From SIG565 sp045594065 (GTDB taxonomy: Bacteria; Bacillota; Clostridia; Oscillospirales; Acutalibacteraceae): 64,000 nt of DNA. The stretch is taken from positions 1-64,000 of the forward strand of contig JAZNXU010000015.1 in NCBI GenBank assembly GCA_045594065.1, written 5' to 3'. Position numbers and translations under genes: made by a program. This document shows positions 43,800-53,730 of this stretch, piece after piece. The notes under the pieces were generated by a model, which saw only the letters and a list, made by a program, of their open reading frames with translations, did no database searches and was not told the DNA's origin. Within the stretch, counting starts at the first letter, position 1, and the number at the start of each line of letters is the position of its first letter.

Positions 43800-45638
43800 T
43801 TATTTGTTTGTATCATCAACATCGGTGAAGTCAGCATCATATACATTGTCAGCATTGCCGCCTGCTGCATTCGGGTCTGCACCCTGAGCTGCCTGCTGAG
43901 CCTCTGCAGCTGCCTTATAAACCTTTTCGCTGATAGCAAAAATTTCTTTTTGCAGTGCTTCCTGCTTTGCCTTAATATCATCTATATTGTCGCCCTTTAA
44001 AGCTTCCTTAAGAGCTTCTTTAGCGGCTTCAATCTTGCTCTTTTCTTCCTCAGTTACCTTATCACCGAAGTCAGCAAGGGTCTTTTCGGTCTGATAAATC
44101 ATCTGGTCTGCACCGTTGCGAATATCGATATCCTCACGGCGCTTTTTGTCCTCAGCGGCATATTGCTCAGCCTCTTTAACAGCCTTATCAATATCCTCTT
44201 TAGACATATTTGTGCTGGCGGTAATGGTAATGTCATTTTCTTTGCCTGTGCCCAAGTCTTTAGCCGAAACATGAACAATACCGTTAGCGTCGATATCAAA
44301 GGTTACTTCAATCTGGGGTATACCGCGGGGAGCGGGAGCAATACCGTCAAGATGGAATACGCCAAGGGTCTTGTTATCTCTTGCAAATTCGCGCTCACCC
44401 TGTAAAACATGTACTTCAACCGAGGTCTGATTATCGGCTGCGGTTGAGAAAATCTGGCTTTTCTTAGCGGGAATAGTGGTGTTGCGTTCAATTACCTTTG
44501 TGGAAACGCCACCCATAGTTTCAATACCGAGGGAAAGGGGAGTAACATCGAGAAGTAAAAGTCCCTTAACATCGCCGCCGAGCACGCCGCCCTGAAGCGC
44601 CGCACCGATTGCTACGCACTCATCGGGGTTGATTCCCTTAAAGGGCTCTGCACCCATAAAGCTCTTAACAGCCTCTTGAACGGCAGGAATTCTTGAAGAT
44701 CCACCAACCATAAGCACCTTGTTGATTTCATTTTTTTGGAGTCCCGAATCGGCAAGAGCCTGACGAACAGGATTCATAGTGGCCTCAACGAGGTCTGCGG
44801 TAAGCTCGTTGAACTTAGCGCGGGTAAGGGTTGTTTCAAAATGCTTCGGACCGTTAGCATCAGCGGTAATAAAGGGCAGGTTAATATCAGCCTGTGTCAT
44901 ACCGGATAAATCAATTTTTGCCTTTTCAGCAGCCTCTTTAACGCGCTGCATAGCCATCTTATCTCCCGATAAATCAATGCCGCTTTCAGCTTTAAAGCCT
45001 GCAACGATGTAATCCATAACGCGCTTATCAAAGTCGTCACCACCAAGGCGGTTGTTACCTGCAGTGGCTAAAACCTCCTGAACGCCGTCGCCCATTTCGA
45101 TAATGGAAACATCGAAAGTACCGCCGCCTAAGTCATAAACCATAACCTTTTGGTCGGCATCCTTATCAATGCCGTAAGCGAGAGCAGCTGCAGTAGGCTC
45201 GTTGATAATTCTCTTTACTTCAAGACCCGCAATTTTACCTGCGTCTTTAGTTGCCTGACGCTGAGCATCGGTAAAGTAAGCGGGAACGGTAATTACAGCC
45301 TCGGTAACAGCGGAGCCGAGATATGCCTCAGCATCAGCCTTTAATTTCTGCAGAATGATTGCTGAAATTTCCTGAGGAGTGTAGTTTTTCTCATCAATTT
45401 TTACTGAGTAGTTGGTGCCCATTTCGCGTTTGATTGAGCTGATAGTTCTGTCAGGGTTGGTGATAGCCTGACGCTTTGCAACCTGACCTACCATTCTTTC
45501 GCCTGTTTTTGAAAATGCTACAACAGAGGGTGTAGTTCTGCCGCCTTCAGCATTTGCAATAACAACAGCCTCGCCGCCTTCCATAACGGCAACACAAGAG
45601 TTAGTTGTACCTAAGTCGATACCGATAATTTTTCCCAT
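43800..45638 (-). CDS. dnaK: Chaperone protein DnaK (Hsp70)
   Basis: The 612-residue chaperone has the N-terminal ATPase (MGKIIGIDLGTTNSCVAV, YDLGGGTFDVSII, GGSSRIPAVQ) and the substrate-binding domain (DVTPLSLGIETMGG). The C-terminal lid ends in a Gln/Ala-rich tail and YDADFTDVDD. It works with DnaJ and GrpE. Start ATG 45638 follows AAGGAG. Confidence 0.98.
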   Translation of the reverse strand: MGKIIGIDLGTTNSCVAVMEGGEAVVIANAEGGRTTPSVVAFSKTGERMVGQVAKRQAITNPDRTISSIKREMGTNYSVKIDEKNYTPQEISAIILQKLKADAEAYLGSAVTEAVITVPAYFTDAQRQATKDAGKIAGLEVKRIINEPTAAALAYGIDKDADQKVMVYDLGGGTFDVSIIEMGDGVQEVLATAGNNRLGGDDFDKRVMDYIVAGFKAESGIDLSGDKMAMQRVKEAAEKAKIDLSGMTQADINLPFITADANGPKHFETTLTRAKFNELTADLVEATMNPVRQALADSGLQKNEINKVLMVGGSSRIPAVQEAVKSFMGAEPFKGINPDECVAIGAALQGGVLGGDVKGLLLLDVTPLSLGIETMGGVSTKVIERNTTIPAKKSQIFSTAADNQTSVEVHVLQGEREFARDNKTLGVFHLDGIAPAPRGIPQIEVTFDIDANGIVHVSAKDLGTGKENDITITASTNMSKEDIDKAVKEAEQYAAEDKKRREDIDIRNGADQMIYQTEKTLADFGDKVTEEEKSKIEAAKEALKEALKGDNIDDIKAKQEALQKEIFAISEKVYKAAAEAQQAAQGADPNAAGGNADNVYDADFTDVDDTNK

Positions 45639-45674
45639 GATAAAAATCTCCTTTATAATAATTGTTTTTATATG

Positions 45675-46193
45675 TTAGTTTGCAACCTTGACCATTGCTG
45701 CACGAACTACGGTGTCGCCTACCTTGTAGCCCTGCTGTAAAACCTCGGCAATTTCGTTCTCGCCAAAATTCTCGTCTTCACAGTGCATTACTGCCTCGTG
45801 AAAGTTCGGGTCAAACTTATCGCCTGCTTTAGCTAACGGTATAAGACCTAAATTATCTGAAAGGGTGGTGAACTGCTTAACAATCAGCTCAATACCTTTT
45901 ATATATTCAGGACTACCCGCCTCAACTGCGGCTGCACGGTCGATGTTATCAATAATGGGTAATAAAGTTTTTAAAACCGACGCTTTAGAGTATTCCGCGG
46001 TAGAAATTCTCTCGCGTTCGGTGCGTTTTTTATAATTGTCAAACTCGGCTGCGGTGCGAAGCAGCAAATCGTGTTCAGATTCAAGCTTTTGATTTAATGC
46101 TTCAATTTCCTCATCCTTTTTGTTTTTCTTCGGAGCTTTCTTTGCTTTTTCAGCAGTCTGCTCGGTAGGGGTTATATTTTCTTTCTCGTCCAC
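45675..46193 (-). CDS. grpE: Nucleotide exchange factor GrpE
   Basis: The 172-residue protein has an acidic/Lys-rich N-terminus, a long coiled coil (LNQKLESEHDLLLRTAAEFDNYKKRTERER) and a beta-wing domain with FDPNFHEAVMH and VLQQGYKVGDTVVRAAMVKVA. It exchanges ADP for ATP on DnaK. Its start shares a base with the hrcA stop. Confidence 0.96.
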   Translation of the reverse strand: MDEKENITPTEQTAEKAKKAPKKNKKDEEIEALNQKLESEHDLLLRTAAEFDNYKKRTERERISTAEYSKASVLKTLLPIIDNIDRAAAVEAGSPEYIKGIELIVKQFTTLSDNLGLIPLAKAGDKFDPNFHEAVMHCEDENFGENEIAEVLQQGYKVGDTVVRAAMVKVAN

Positions 46194-47230
46194 TATACTT
46201 CCTCCATATCCTTTAATGTATTGCTTAGTAGTTTGTTTATTTTTTCTGCAGCGTATTCTACGCTTGGCAGTATTTTTTCATATGACATTCGGGTCGGTCC
46301 TATAACGCCCAAGCAACCTATATCCTTACCGCCAACACCGTAGCGCGCTAAGATAATGCTTGACGGTTTAAGTGCCGAATATTCAGTATCGTCGCCAAAC
46401 ACAATGCTGAGCGGCTTGTCGGTTTTTGAGATAAGTGACATTAGGGTATCATGCGAGCTGATGAGATTACTTATCTTATCGGCAGCCTCGCGATGAAGCC
46501 CCATTGTGAAAAAGTTTGATGTCCCCTTAACACTCAGGCAGGAATTCTTAATATCCTCAACCATCTGGAAAAGCGCCGTTATCAGCGGCATCAGATTTAG
46601 AATATTCAATCCCGATTGCACTGTAATGCTTTGCATAGCCGCAGGGGTAAGGGCTTCTAAATTCTTACTTATTACACACCGTGTTATATACTTGTCAAAA
46701 TCTGAAATTACCGTAGCGGTCAAAGGTACTGTGATATGGCAGAGCCGTGAGCGTGAGCGACCGTCGGAAGTGATTATAATAAGCATTGCCGAGTGGTTAC
46801 CCATAGGAAGCAGCTCAATACGCTTAAGGGTTATTCCATCGTCCGAAATTTTTGCAGAGAAAGCGGGTAGCCCGGTAATGGCTGATAGTATTTCTACCGC
46901 TTTTTCGGGCAGCTTTTCGGGGTCACAGTTTGAGAAATTAAGATTGTTATCGATAATTTCTTTTGCATCAGCGGAAATTTCGCCTTTATCCATAAGAGTG
47001 TTAATATAAAGGCGGTAACCATCTGCCGTGGGAATTCTGCCTGCCGAGGTGTGCGGCTGGCTAAGCAGCCCTAAATCGCATAGCGCGTTCATCTCGTTTC
47101 TAAGCGTTGCGCTTGACGGTGCATTTTCCAAAATTTGGCAGAGCATTTTTGAGCCTATCGGCTCACCTGAGCTTATGTACATCTTAACTATTGCTGAAAG
47201 TATAGCTTTTTTGCGCTCGCTCAGTTCCAT
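46193..47230 (-). CDS. hrcA: Heat-inducible transcription repressor HrcA
   Basis: The 345-residue repressor binds CIRCE. The N-terminal winged-helix region (LSERKKAILSAIVKMYISSGEPIGSKML, then SSATLRNEMNALCDLGLLSQPHTSAGRIPT) and the effector domain with GPTRMSYEKILPSVEYAAEKI are typical. It is first in the operon and is repressed by its own product. Confidence 0.96.
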   Translation of the reverse strand: MELSERKKAILSAIVKMYISSGEPIGSKMLCQILENAPSSATLRNEMNALCDLGLLSQPHTSAGRIPTADGYRLYINTLMDKGEISADAKEIIDNNLNFSNCDPEKLPEKAVEILSAITGLPAFSAKISDDGITLKRIELLPMGNHSAMLIIITSDGRSRSRLCHITVPLTATVISDFDKYITRCVISKNLEALTPAAMQSITVQSGLNILNLMPLITALFQMVEDIKNSCLSVKGTSNFFTMGLHREAADKISNLISSHDTLMSLISKTDKPLSIVFGDDTEYSALKPSSIILARYGVGGKDIGCLGVIGPTRMSYEKILPSVEYAAEKINKLLSNTLKDMEEV

Positions 47231-47263
47231 TCACACACCGCCCTTGTTATAAGCTTTTTATAG

Positions 47264-47290
47264 TTAGCACTCGATACTCGCGAGTGCTAA
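47264..47290 (-). promoter_or_regulatory. CIRCE operator
   Basis: The exact CIRCE palindrome TTAGCACTC (47264-47272), nine bases and GAGTGCTAA (47282-47290) lies just downstream of the hrcA promoter. Confidence 0.97.
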
Positions 47291-47298
47291 CTATCCTT

Positions 47299-47326
47299 AT
47301 TATAGCAGGAATTTCCAACTTGTCAA
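47299..47326 (-). promoter_or_regulatory. Promoter of the hrcA-grpE-dnaK-dnaJ operon
   Basis: On the minus strand, TTGACA (47326-47321), 16 bp and TATAAT (47304-47299), both perfect. Confidence 0.9.
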
Positions 47327-47380
47327 TAGGTTTTTAAAAATATTTTTTGACTTTTCCTGACCTTTACAAATTGTTCATAA

Positions 47381-48019
47381 TTAGGCACAAAAACGGTGGC
47401 TGCCTATTGTGACAATGTACGGACGCGACCAAATCCAATCGTTTGTGGCGGTGTTGGGGTTAAAATAGTAAATAGCGCCGTCACTCGGGTCCATACCATT
47501 TAATGCGTCGCGTGCGGCGGCATAGGCGCTATCTGCTATGGGCTCATCAAACTGCCCGTCATATAGGCAGGAAAAGGCACCCTTTTGGTAAACCACACCG
47601 GCCAGTGTATCCGGAAAAGAGGGGTGCTCTATTCGGTTTAGCACCACGGCGCCAACCGCTACCTGACCGATATAGGGCTCACCCCGCGCCTCGGCTGAGA
47701 TTATACGGGCGAGTAACTGATAGTCGGCAGAGTTGTAGCTATCGCCACCCTCAATACCGAGAGCTGACAGCGTTTCACTGCCCGCAATTCCGTCTATACG
47801 AAGTCCGTTATCCCTTTGGAACTGTATTACGGCGTTTTCGGTGGCTTTGCCGTAAATTCCGTCAACGCCTGCAAAATAGTAGCCGCGGGCGGTAAGCTCG
47901 CGCTGAATAGCGGAAACCTCGTCACCGCGCGAGCCATACAGCGATACCGCAAGGCAGCAGGGCGCCAGCACCAATAATAGCGCCGAAACAATTGCAAATG
48001 CTTTGAAAAATTTATTCAT
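47381..48019 (-). CDS. sleB: Spore cortex-lytic enzyme SleB-type
   Basis: The 212-residue secreted protein has a signal peptide ending near PCCLA, a peptidoglycan-binding type 1 domain (LYGSRGDEVSAIQRELTARGY) and a Hydrolase_2 domain (IISAEARGEPYIGQVAVGAVVLNRI, then IYYFNPNTATNDWIWSRP). SleB is a germination lytic transglycosylase that acts on cortex muramic-delta-lactam, fitting with a PdaA-like protein elsewhere in this window. I chose ATG 48019, because GGTGA lies six bases upstream; TTG 48031 is in frame. Confidence 0.9.
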   Translation of the reverse strand: MNKFFKAFAIVSALLLVLAPCCLAVSLYGSRGDEVSAIQRELTARGYYFAGVDGIYGKATENAVIQFQRDNGLRIDGIAGSETLSALGIEGGDSYNSADYQLLARIISAEARGEPYIGQVAVGAVVLNRIEHPSFPDTLAGVVYQKGAFSCLYDGQFDEPIADSAYAAARDALNGMDPSDGAIYYFNPNTATNDWIWSRPYIVTIGSHRFCA

Positions 48020-48127
48020 TAAAATCACCAATAATATTTTTACCTCTATTTACCTAAAAATTCATTGCAATTATTGTACTTTTGTGATAATATAAAATGA
48101 TGAATAACCCTATGGGGAGGAAATAAG

Positions 48128-51100
48128 ATGTATAAAAGTATTTCGCCTAATGTTAATTTCGTTGAAGAAGAAAAACGCATCGAAAAATTTTGGGTGGACG
48201 AAAAAATATTTGAAAAGAGTATAGAGGAACGCAAGGGCGGCGAGCCTTATGTTTTTTATGACGGACCTCCGACCGCTAACGGCAAGCCGCATATCGGTCA
48301 TGTGCTTACCCGCGTAATTAAGGATATGATTCCGCGTTACCGCACAATGAAAGGCGCCATGGTGCCGCGAAAGGCAGGTTGGGATACCCACGGACTACCC
48401 GTAGAGCTCGAAGTTGAGAAGCTTCTTGGTCTTGACGGTAAGGAGCAAATAGAGCAGTACGGTCTTGAGCCGTTTATTGACCACTGTAAGGAAAGTGTTT
48501 GGAAATATAAGGGAATGTGGGAGGATTTTTCCCGTACCGTTGGCTTCTGGGCTGATATGGAAAACCCATATGTTACTTATCATAACGATTTTATTGAGTC
48601 TGAATGGTGGGCGCTCAAGAAGATATATGAGAAAAACCTTCTTTATAAGGGCTTTAAAATTGTGCCTTATTGCCCCCGTTGCGGAACTCCGTTATCTAGC
48701 CACGAGGTAGCTCAGGGCTATAAGAATGTTAAGGAGAGAAGTGCGGTTGTTCGCTTTAAGGTAGTAAATGAGGACGCTTATTTCCTTGCTTGGACAACTA
48801 CCCCTTGGACACTTCCGTCTAATGTTGCGCTTTGCGTGAATCCGAATGAAACCTACTGCAAGGTTAAGGCTGCCGACGGTTACACCTATTATATGGCAGA
48901 GGCTTTGCTCGATAAGGTGCTTGGCAAATTAGGCAGTGAGGAAACTCCCGCCTATGAGATTATCCAAAAATATGTTGGTACCGATTTAGAGCATAAGGAA
49001 TATGAGCCGCTGTTTGCCTGTGCGGGTGAAGTAGCCCAAAAGCTGAACAAAAAGGGCCATTATATCACCTGTGACAGCTATGTTACAATGACAGATGGCA
49101 CAGGTATTGTTCACATTGCTCCCGCATTCGGTGAGGACGATGCTAAGGTTGGCAGAAAATATGACCTGCCCTTTGTTCAGTTTGTTGACGGTAAGGGTGA
49201 AATGACTGCCGAAACACCATATGCCGGTAAATTTGTTAAGGATGCCGACCCGTTAGTACTCGTTGATTTAGATAAGCAGGGAATGCTTTTCGATGCTCCG
49301 AAATTCGAGCACGATTATCCGTTCTGCTGGCGTTGCGACACTCCGCTTATCTACTATGCAAGAGAGTCTTGGTTTATAAAAATGACCGCCGTTCGCGACG
49401 ATCTTATAAGAAATAACAATACAATCAACTGGATACCCGAAAGCATTGGTAAGGGTCGCTTTGGCGATTGGCTCGAGAATGTTCAGGATTGGGGTATTTC
49501 CCGTAATCGATATTGGGGCACACCCTTAAACATTTGGCAGTGCGAGTGCGGACACCTGCATTCTATAGGCTCAATTGCAGAGCTTAAAGAAATGTCGGAT
49601 AACTGCCCTGAGGAAATTGAACTGCACAGACCTTATGTTGATGCCGTTACCATTAAGTGCGAAAAGTGCGGAGGCGAAATGCATCGCGTACCCGAGGTTA
49701 TCGACTGTTGGTTTGACTCGGGCGCAATGCCTTTTGCTCAGCACCATTATCCGTTTGAGAATAAAGAGCTATTCGAGGCGCAGTTCCCAGCCGACTTTAT
49801 TTCTGAGGCGGTTGACCAGACCCGCGGTTGGTTCTACTCACTCTTAGCTATCTCAACCCTTATTTTCAATAAGGCGCCCTATAAGAATGTAATAGTTCTC
49901 GGCCATGTTCAGGATGAGAACGGTCAAAAGATGTCTAAATCAAAGGGCAACGCCGTTGACCCGTTTGATGCACTCGAGTCCTACGGCGCCGATGCAATCC
50001 GTTGGTATTTCTACACCAACTCCGCACCTTGGCTGCCTAACCGTTTCCACGGAAAGGCTGTAACCGAGGGTCAGCGCAAGTTTATGGGCACACTCTGGAA
50101 CACCTATGCTTTCTATGTGCTTTATGCTGAGATTGATAAATTTAATCCTACCGAGTATAATCTTGCCGACTGTAAACTCACAGTTATGGATAAATGGCTG
50201 CTTTCTCGTTTAAACTCTACTGTAAGAGCAGTTGATGAAAACCTCGGCAACTATCGCATCCCCGAGGCCGCCAGAGCGCTTCAGGAATTTGTTGATGAAA
50301 TGAGTAACTGGTATGTTCGCCGTGGTCGTGAACGCTATTGGGTACAGGGTATGACCGAGGATAAAACGGCTGCCTATATGACCCTTTATACAGCTCTTGA
50401 TACAATCTGCAAGGCGGCTGCCCCGATGATTCCGTTTATGGCAGAGAATATCTACCAGAATATTGTAAGAAGCGTGGATAAGGACGCACCCGAGAGTATT
50501 CACCTTTGCAACTTCCCCGAAGTAGATGGAAGCGCAATTGATCCTGCTCTTGAGGATAGCATGGAAAAGGTGCTTGAAATTGTAGTTCTTGGTCGTGCGG
50601 CGCGTAACGGCTCGAACCGTAAGAATCGCCAGCCGCTTAATACAATGTATGTTAAGCTTGATAGCGAGCTTAATGAGATTTATCTCGATATTATCAAGGA
50701 TGAGCTCAACATTAAAAATGTAAGCTTCGTAGCTGATGTTGACGGCTTTGTAACCTATAAGTTTAAGCCGCAGCTTAAAACTGTTGGACCTAAGTACGGC
50801 AAGCAGTTAAATGAAATCCGTACGGCGCTCTCCCAGCTTGACGGCTCGGCGGCTAAGGCTGAGCTTGATAAGAACGGCAAGCTGGTATTTGATTTTGCTT
50901 CGGGTAAAGTTGAACTTACCGCCGATGATTTACTTATCGAGTCAGAACAGAAAGAGGGCTTTTTTGCCCTTACAGATAAGGGAGTTACGGTTGCTATTGA
51001 TACAACCCTTACCGACGAACTCGTAGCCGAGGGTATTATCCGCGAAATTGTCAGCAAGGTGCAGACAATGCGTAAGGAAGCGGGCTTTAATGTAATGGAT

Positions 51101-51277
51101 CACATTAACATTACCTTAAAGGGTAGCGAAAAGGCTGTTTCAATTGCCCTCAGCGGTAAGGACGGCATTGTAGGCGACACCCTTGCAGAAACACTTGTTG
51201 AGGCAGAGCCCAAGGGCTTCGTTAAAAATTGGGATATTAACGGTGAAGACCTTACAATCGGTGTTGAAAGAATATAA
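48128..51277 (+). CDS. ileS: Isoleucyl-tRNA synthetase, type 2 (eukaryote-like)
   Basis: The 1049-residue class I synthetase charges tRNA-Ile. The HIGH motif is PHIGH in TANGKPHIGHVLTRVIKDM, and KMSKS is in GQKMSKSKGNAVDPFDALE. The CP1 editing domain and an anticodon-binding region (IPEAARALQEFVDEMSNWYVRRGRERYW) are present. At 1049 residues and without the C-terminal zinc finger of type 1 enzymes, it belongs to the type 2 branch, which is often insensitive to mupirocin. No T-box leader is seen. The start follows GGGGAGG. Confidence 0.95.
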   Translation: MYKSISPNVNFVEEEKRIEKFWVDEKIFEKSIEERKGGEPYVFYDGPPTANGKPHIGHVLTRVIKDMIPRYRTMKGAMVPRKAGWDTHGLPVELEVEKLLGLDGKEQIEQYGLEPFIDHCKESVWKYKGMWEDFSRTVGFWADMENPYVTYHNDFIESEWWALKKIYEKNLLYKGFKIVPYCPRCGTPLSSHEVAQGYKNVKERSAVVRFKVVNEDAYFLAWTTTPWTLPSNVALCVNPNETYCKVKAADGYTYYMAEALLDKVLGKLGSEETPAYEIIQKYVGTDLEHKEYEPLFACAGEVAQKLNKKGHYITCDSYVTMTDGTGIVHIAPAFGEDDAKVGRKYDLPFVQFVDGKGEMTAETPYAGKFVKDADPLVLVDLDKQGMLFDAPKFEHDYPFCWRCDTPLIYYARESWFIKMTAVRDDLIRNNNTINWIPESIGKGRFGDWLENVQDWGISRNRYWGTPLNIWQCECGHLHSIGSIAELKEMSDNCPEEIELHRPYVDAVTIKCEKCGGEMHRVPEVIDCWFDSGAMPFAQHHYPFENKELFEAQFPADFISEAVDQTRGWFYSLLAISTLIFNKAPYKNVIVLGHVQDENGQKMSKSKGNAVDPFDALESYGADAIRWYFYTNSAPWLPNRFHGKAVTEGQRKFMGTLWNTYAFYVLYAEIDKFNPTEYNLADCKLTVMDKWLLSRLNSTVRAVDENLGNYRIPEAARALQEFVDEMSNWYVRRGRERYWVQGMTEDKTAAYMTLYTALDTICKAAAPMIPFMAENIYQNIVRSVDKDAPESIHLCNFPEVDGSAIDPALEDSMEKVLEIVVLGRAARNGSNRKNRQPLNTMYVKLDSELNEIYLDIIKDELNIKNVSFVADVDGFVTYKFKPQLKTVGPKYGKQLNEIRTALSQLDGSAAKAELDKNGKLVFDFASGKVELTADDLLIESEQKEGFFALTDKGVTVAIDTTLTDELVAEGIIREIVSKVQTMRKEAGFNVMDHINITLKGSEKAVSIALSGKDGIVGDTLAETLVEAEPKGFVKNWDINGEDLTIGVERI

Positions 51278-51282
51278 ACACT

Positions 51283-51311
51283 AAACGAGCGAGATTTAAT
51301 CTCGCTCGTTT
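51283..51311. terminator. Terminator after ileS
   Basis: A 13-bp perfect stem (51283-51295 with 51299-51311). Its right side overlaps the 3' end of the convergent small gene. Confidence 0.8.
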
Positions 51312-51565
51312 AATTTGTCGTAACTCCAAAGCTCTGCGTTATCGTGGAGCTTTGATTTTGTATGGTCCTTTTGTTGGTTACGCTTGTGCGGTTGTGTTGG
51401 CAATCCCTGAGCTATTGCGGGGAACCAGTCGGCACGGTCGGCTGTCGGCTGAATTTCATAGGTGCCGTATTTATTTAACTGTTCAAAAACAGCTTCAGGC
51501 GTATCGCGCACATCTTCTGCGGGCGGTGTGTGTTCGTCGTATTGTGGGTTTCTTTTCTTTTTCAT
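51296..51565 (-). CDS. Hydrophilic 89-residue protein, unknown
   Basis: The protein starts MKKKRNPQYDEHTPPAED and ends AELWSYDKLNERD. It has no hydrophobic segment and is rich in Pro, Gln and charged residues. I recognise no family. ATG 51565 follows GGAGGG. The convergent ileS terminator stem overlaps its last codons, so its coding end also folds as a hairpin in the mRNA. Confidence 0.55.
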   Translation of the reverse strand: MKKKRNPQYDEHTPPAEDVRDTPEAVFEQLNKYGTYEIQPTADRADWFPAIAQGLPTQPHKRNQQKDHTKSKLHDNAELWSYDKLNERD

Positions 51566-51599
51566 AATATCCCTCCAAAAATAGTATGCGCAAAAAATA

Positions 51600-51634
51600 A
51601 AAAATCTCATCGAAAAACCGATGAGATTTTTTAT
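51600..51634 (-). terminator. Terminator after nadE
   Basis: TCTCATCG (51605-51612) pairs with CGATGAGA (51619-51626), flanked by A/T-rich arms that supply a T tail on the minus strand. Confidence 0.8.
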
Positions 51635-53527
51635 TTATAAACTTTCAAGCTCGTCAAGCCAAGCCTTTGCGGTTATATCTGAGGGCATTTTAAATCCGCC
51701 GCGAGGTGAAAACGAAATGTCGGTCACCTGAACACCGTCGGGCATACAGGAGCGCTTAAACTGCTGTGTGAAAAAACGCTTTACAAACACCTTTAACCAT
51801 TTTAAAATTGTAGTCGCATCATAGTCGTTTTCAAATGCCTTTAGAGCCAAGCGGTAAATTTTAGCAGGTGAGAAGCCGAGCTTTATCATATTGTAAATAA
51901 AGAAATCGTGCAGCTCGTAAGGCCCTACCAGCTCTTCTGTTACCTGACCGATAACGCCGTCCTCGGGTGGGAGCAACTCGGGAGATACGGGAGTATTCAG
52001 AATATCAAGCAGGGTTTTGCCTATCTTTCCACCAAATTTTTCGGCTTCATAGGCAGTTAGAGAACGGATAAGCGTCTTTGGAATTGAAGCGTTTACACCG
52101 TACATCGACATCTGGTCACCGTTATAGGTTGCAAAGCCAAGTGCTAATTCTGATAAATCACCCGTGCCTATAACCATACCGCCGACATCGTTGGCAATAT
52201 CCATAAGAATTTGGGTGCGTTCACGCGCCTGAGCGTTTTCGTAGGTTACATTTCGGTTGTTTTTATCGTGGCCTATATCGCTGAAATGCTGTGAAACAGC
52301 CTCTTTAATATCAACAGTTTTAAGGGTAACGCTTAAATTCTCACATAATACCTCGGCATTTGATTTAGTGCGCTCGGTAGTGCCAAAGCAGGGCATTGTA
52401 ATGGCAATAACATCTGCGCGCTCCATACCGCAAAGCTCTGCCGTGCGAACACAGGTCAGTAGCGCTAATGTACTGTCAAGTCCGCCCGAAATTCCCATAA
52501 CCAGCTTTTTACAGTGGGTGTGGTCTATTCTTTTTTTAAGTCCGTAAGCCGCGGCGGTCAAGGTTTTTTCGTAAAAATATTCCTTGTTTACCTTTGACTC
52601 AAAGGGTGAGCGGTCAATTTCGCGTGTGAGCTCGGTGTCCTTTATTTCGCCGAAAAAAAGCACATCGGTAAATCCTGTGGGGCGGGCAGGAAAGCTGTTT
52701 CCGCGTGCGGAAGAAGCTTTCTCAGCATCAATTTCGCTGATAATAATATCGCTGCCGCTAAATGGTAGATTTTCGGTTAAAATTTCGCCGTCTTCAGCAA
52801 TAATGCTGTGACCTGAGAATACAAGGTCGGTAGTGGATTCTCCACAGCCTGCATTAGAAAGAATATATCCGCTGTTGAGCTTTGCACATGTAGCGGCGGT
52901 GAACAAACGGATTTTATTTTCATTTTCAGGGGTGTCATGTATGGCGGCACAGTTAACAATTATTGTAGCGCCTGCGGCGGCTAAGGTATCTGCGGTGCTG
53001 TTAACCGCAAATAAATCGGAGCCTATTTGTACACCGAAACGGAAAGCATCAACATCGTTATGTCTAAAAACAAGGCGTGAGGAAATTGGCGCAATATCGG
53101 CGCCTATTTTTAAGGAGTTATACTCGGCGCCTAATGTGTCGGCAGGGGCGAAGTAGCGGCGCTCTTCGGCTGTAAGATTAGTTTTTGGCACAACGCCTAA
53201 AATTTCGCCTGCGTGAATAACAGCGGCACAGTTATATACCTTATAGTCGTATTTTACAGGTAGACCAACAACTGCAATAATATCACTGTCTGCAGTAGCG
53301 GCGGCAATTTCGCTAAGCGCCGATAAAGCGTTACTTAGCAGTGTGTCGCTTAAATACATATCGCCGCAGGTAGCACCTGTAACCGAAAGCTCGGGAAATA
53401 CCGCAAGGCTTACGCCGGCATTTTCAGCGTTACATATAGCTTTTATTATGTTTTGCTTGTTAAGGCTAACATCAGCAACCGAAATTTCGGGGATTATAGC
53501 TGCGCATTTGATAAAGCCGTGTTTCAT
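51635..53527 (-). CDS. nadE: Glutamine-dependent NAD+ synthetase
   Basis: The 630-residue enzyme amidates nicotinate adenine dinucleotide. An N-terminal nitrilase-type glutaminase (VFPELSVTGATCGDMY; VGLPVKYDYKVYNCA; NAGCGESTTDLVFSG) precedes the synthetase with PP-loop MGISGGLDSTLALLTC and IGTGDLSELALGFATYNGDQ. I chose ATG 53527 because GGTGA lies six bases upstream; the longer reading from 53548 has no such site. The gene is downstream of the small-peptide transcription unit and its terminator. Confidence 0.94.
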   Translation of the reverse strand: MKHGFIKCAAIIPEISVADVSLNKQNIIKAICNAENAGVSLAVFPELSVTGATCGDMYLSDTLLSNALSALSEIAAATADSDIIAVVGLPVKYDYKVYNCAAVIHAGEILGVVPKTNLTAEERRYFAPADTLGAEYNSLKIGADIAPISSRLVFRHNDVDAFRFGVQIGSDLFAVNSTADTLAAAGATIIVNCAAIHDTPENENKIRLFTAATCAKLNSGYILSNAGCGESTTDLVFSGHSIIAEDGEILTENLPFSGSDIIISEIDAEKASSARGNSFPARPTGFTDVLFFGEIKDTELTREIDRSPFESKVNKEYFYEKTLTAAAYGLKKRIDHTHCKKLVMGISGGLDSTLALLTCVRTAELCGMERADVIAITMPCFGTTERTKSNAEVLCENLSVTLKTVDIKEAVSQHFSDIGHDKNNRNVTYENAQARERTQILMDIANDVGGMVIGTGDLSELALGFATYNGDQMSMYGVNASIPKTLIRSLTAYEAEKFGGKIGKTLLDILNTPVSPELLPPEDGVIGQVTEELVGPYELHDFFIYNMIKLGFSPAKIYRLALKAFENDYDATTILKWLKVFVKRFFTQQFKRSCMPDGVQVTDISFSPRGGFKMPSDITAKAWLDELESL

Positions 53528-53582
53528 TGAAATCACCTTGATTTTCATATTATATACTTAATATAACACACTTTACAAAATT

Positions 53583-53623
53583 ATTCAACAAAAAAACACC
53601 CGACACGCTGTTGCGTATCGGGT
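53583..53623 (-). terminator. Terminator of the small-peptide transcription unit
   Basis: ACCCGA and ACGC (53598-53608) pair with GCGT and TCGGGT (53613-53623) around one mismatch, with a TGTT loop. On the minus strand a run of six T follows, so it ends transcripts arriving from 53.94 kb before nadE. Confidence 0.8.
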
Positions 53624-53730
53624 ATTATTATTTTTGATTTGGCGACCCCTTCACGGCCGCTGTTAAATAGAAATTTAATAAGTTAAATTACATAATGCGT
53701 AAATTTAGATGCATATAATTTATCTTAAAC

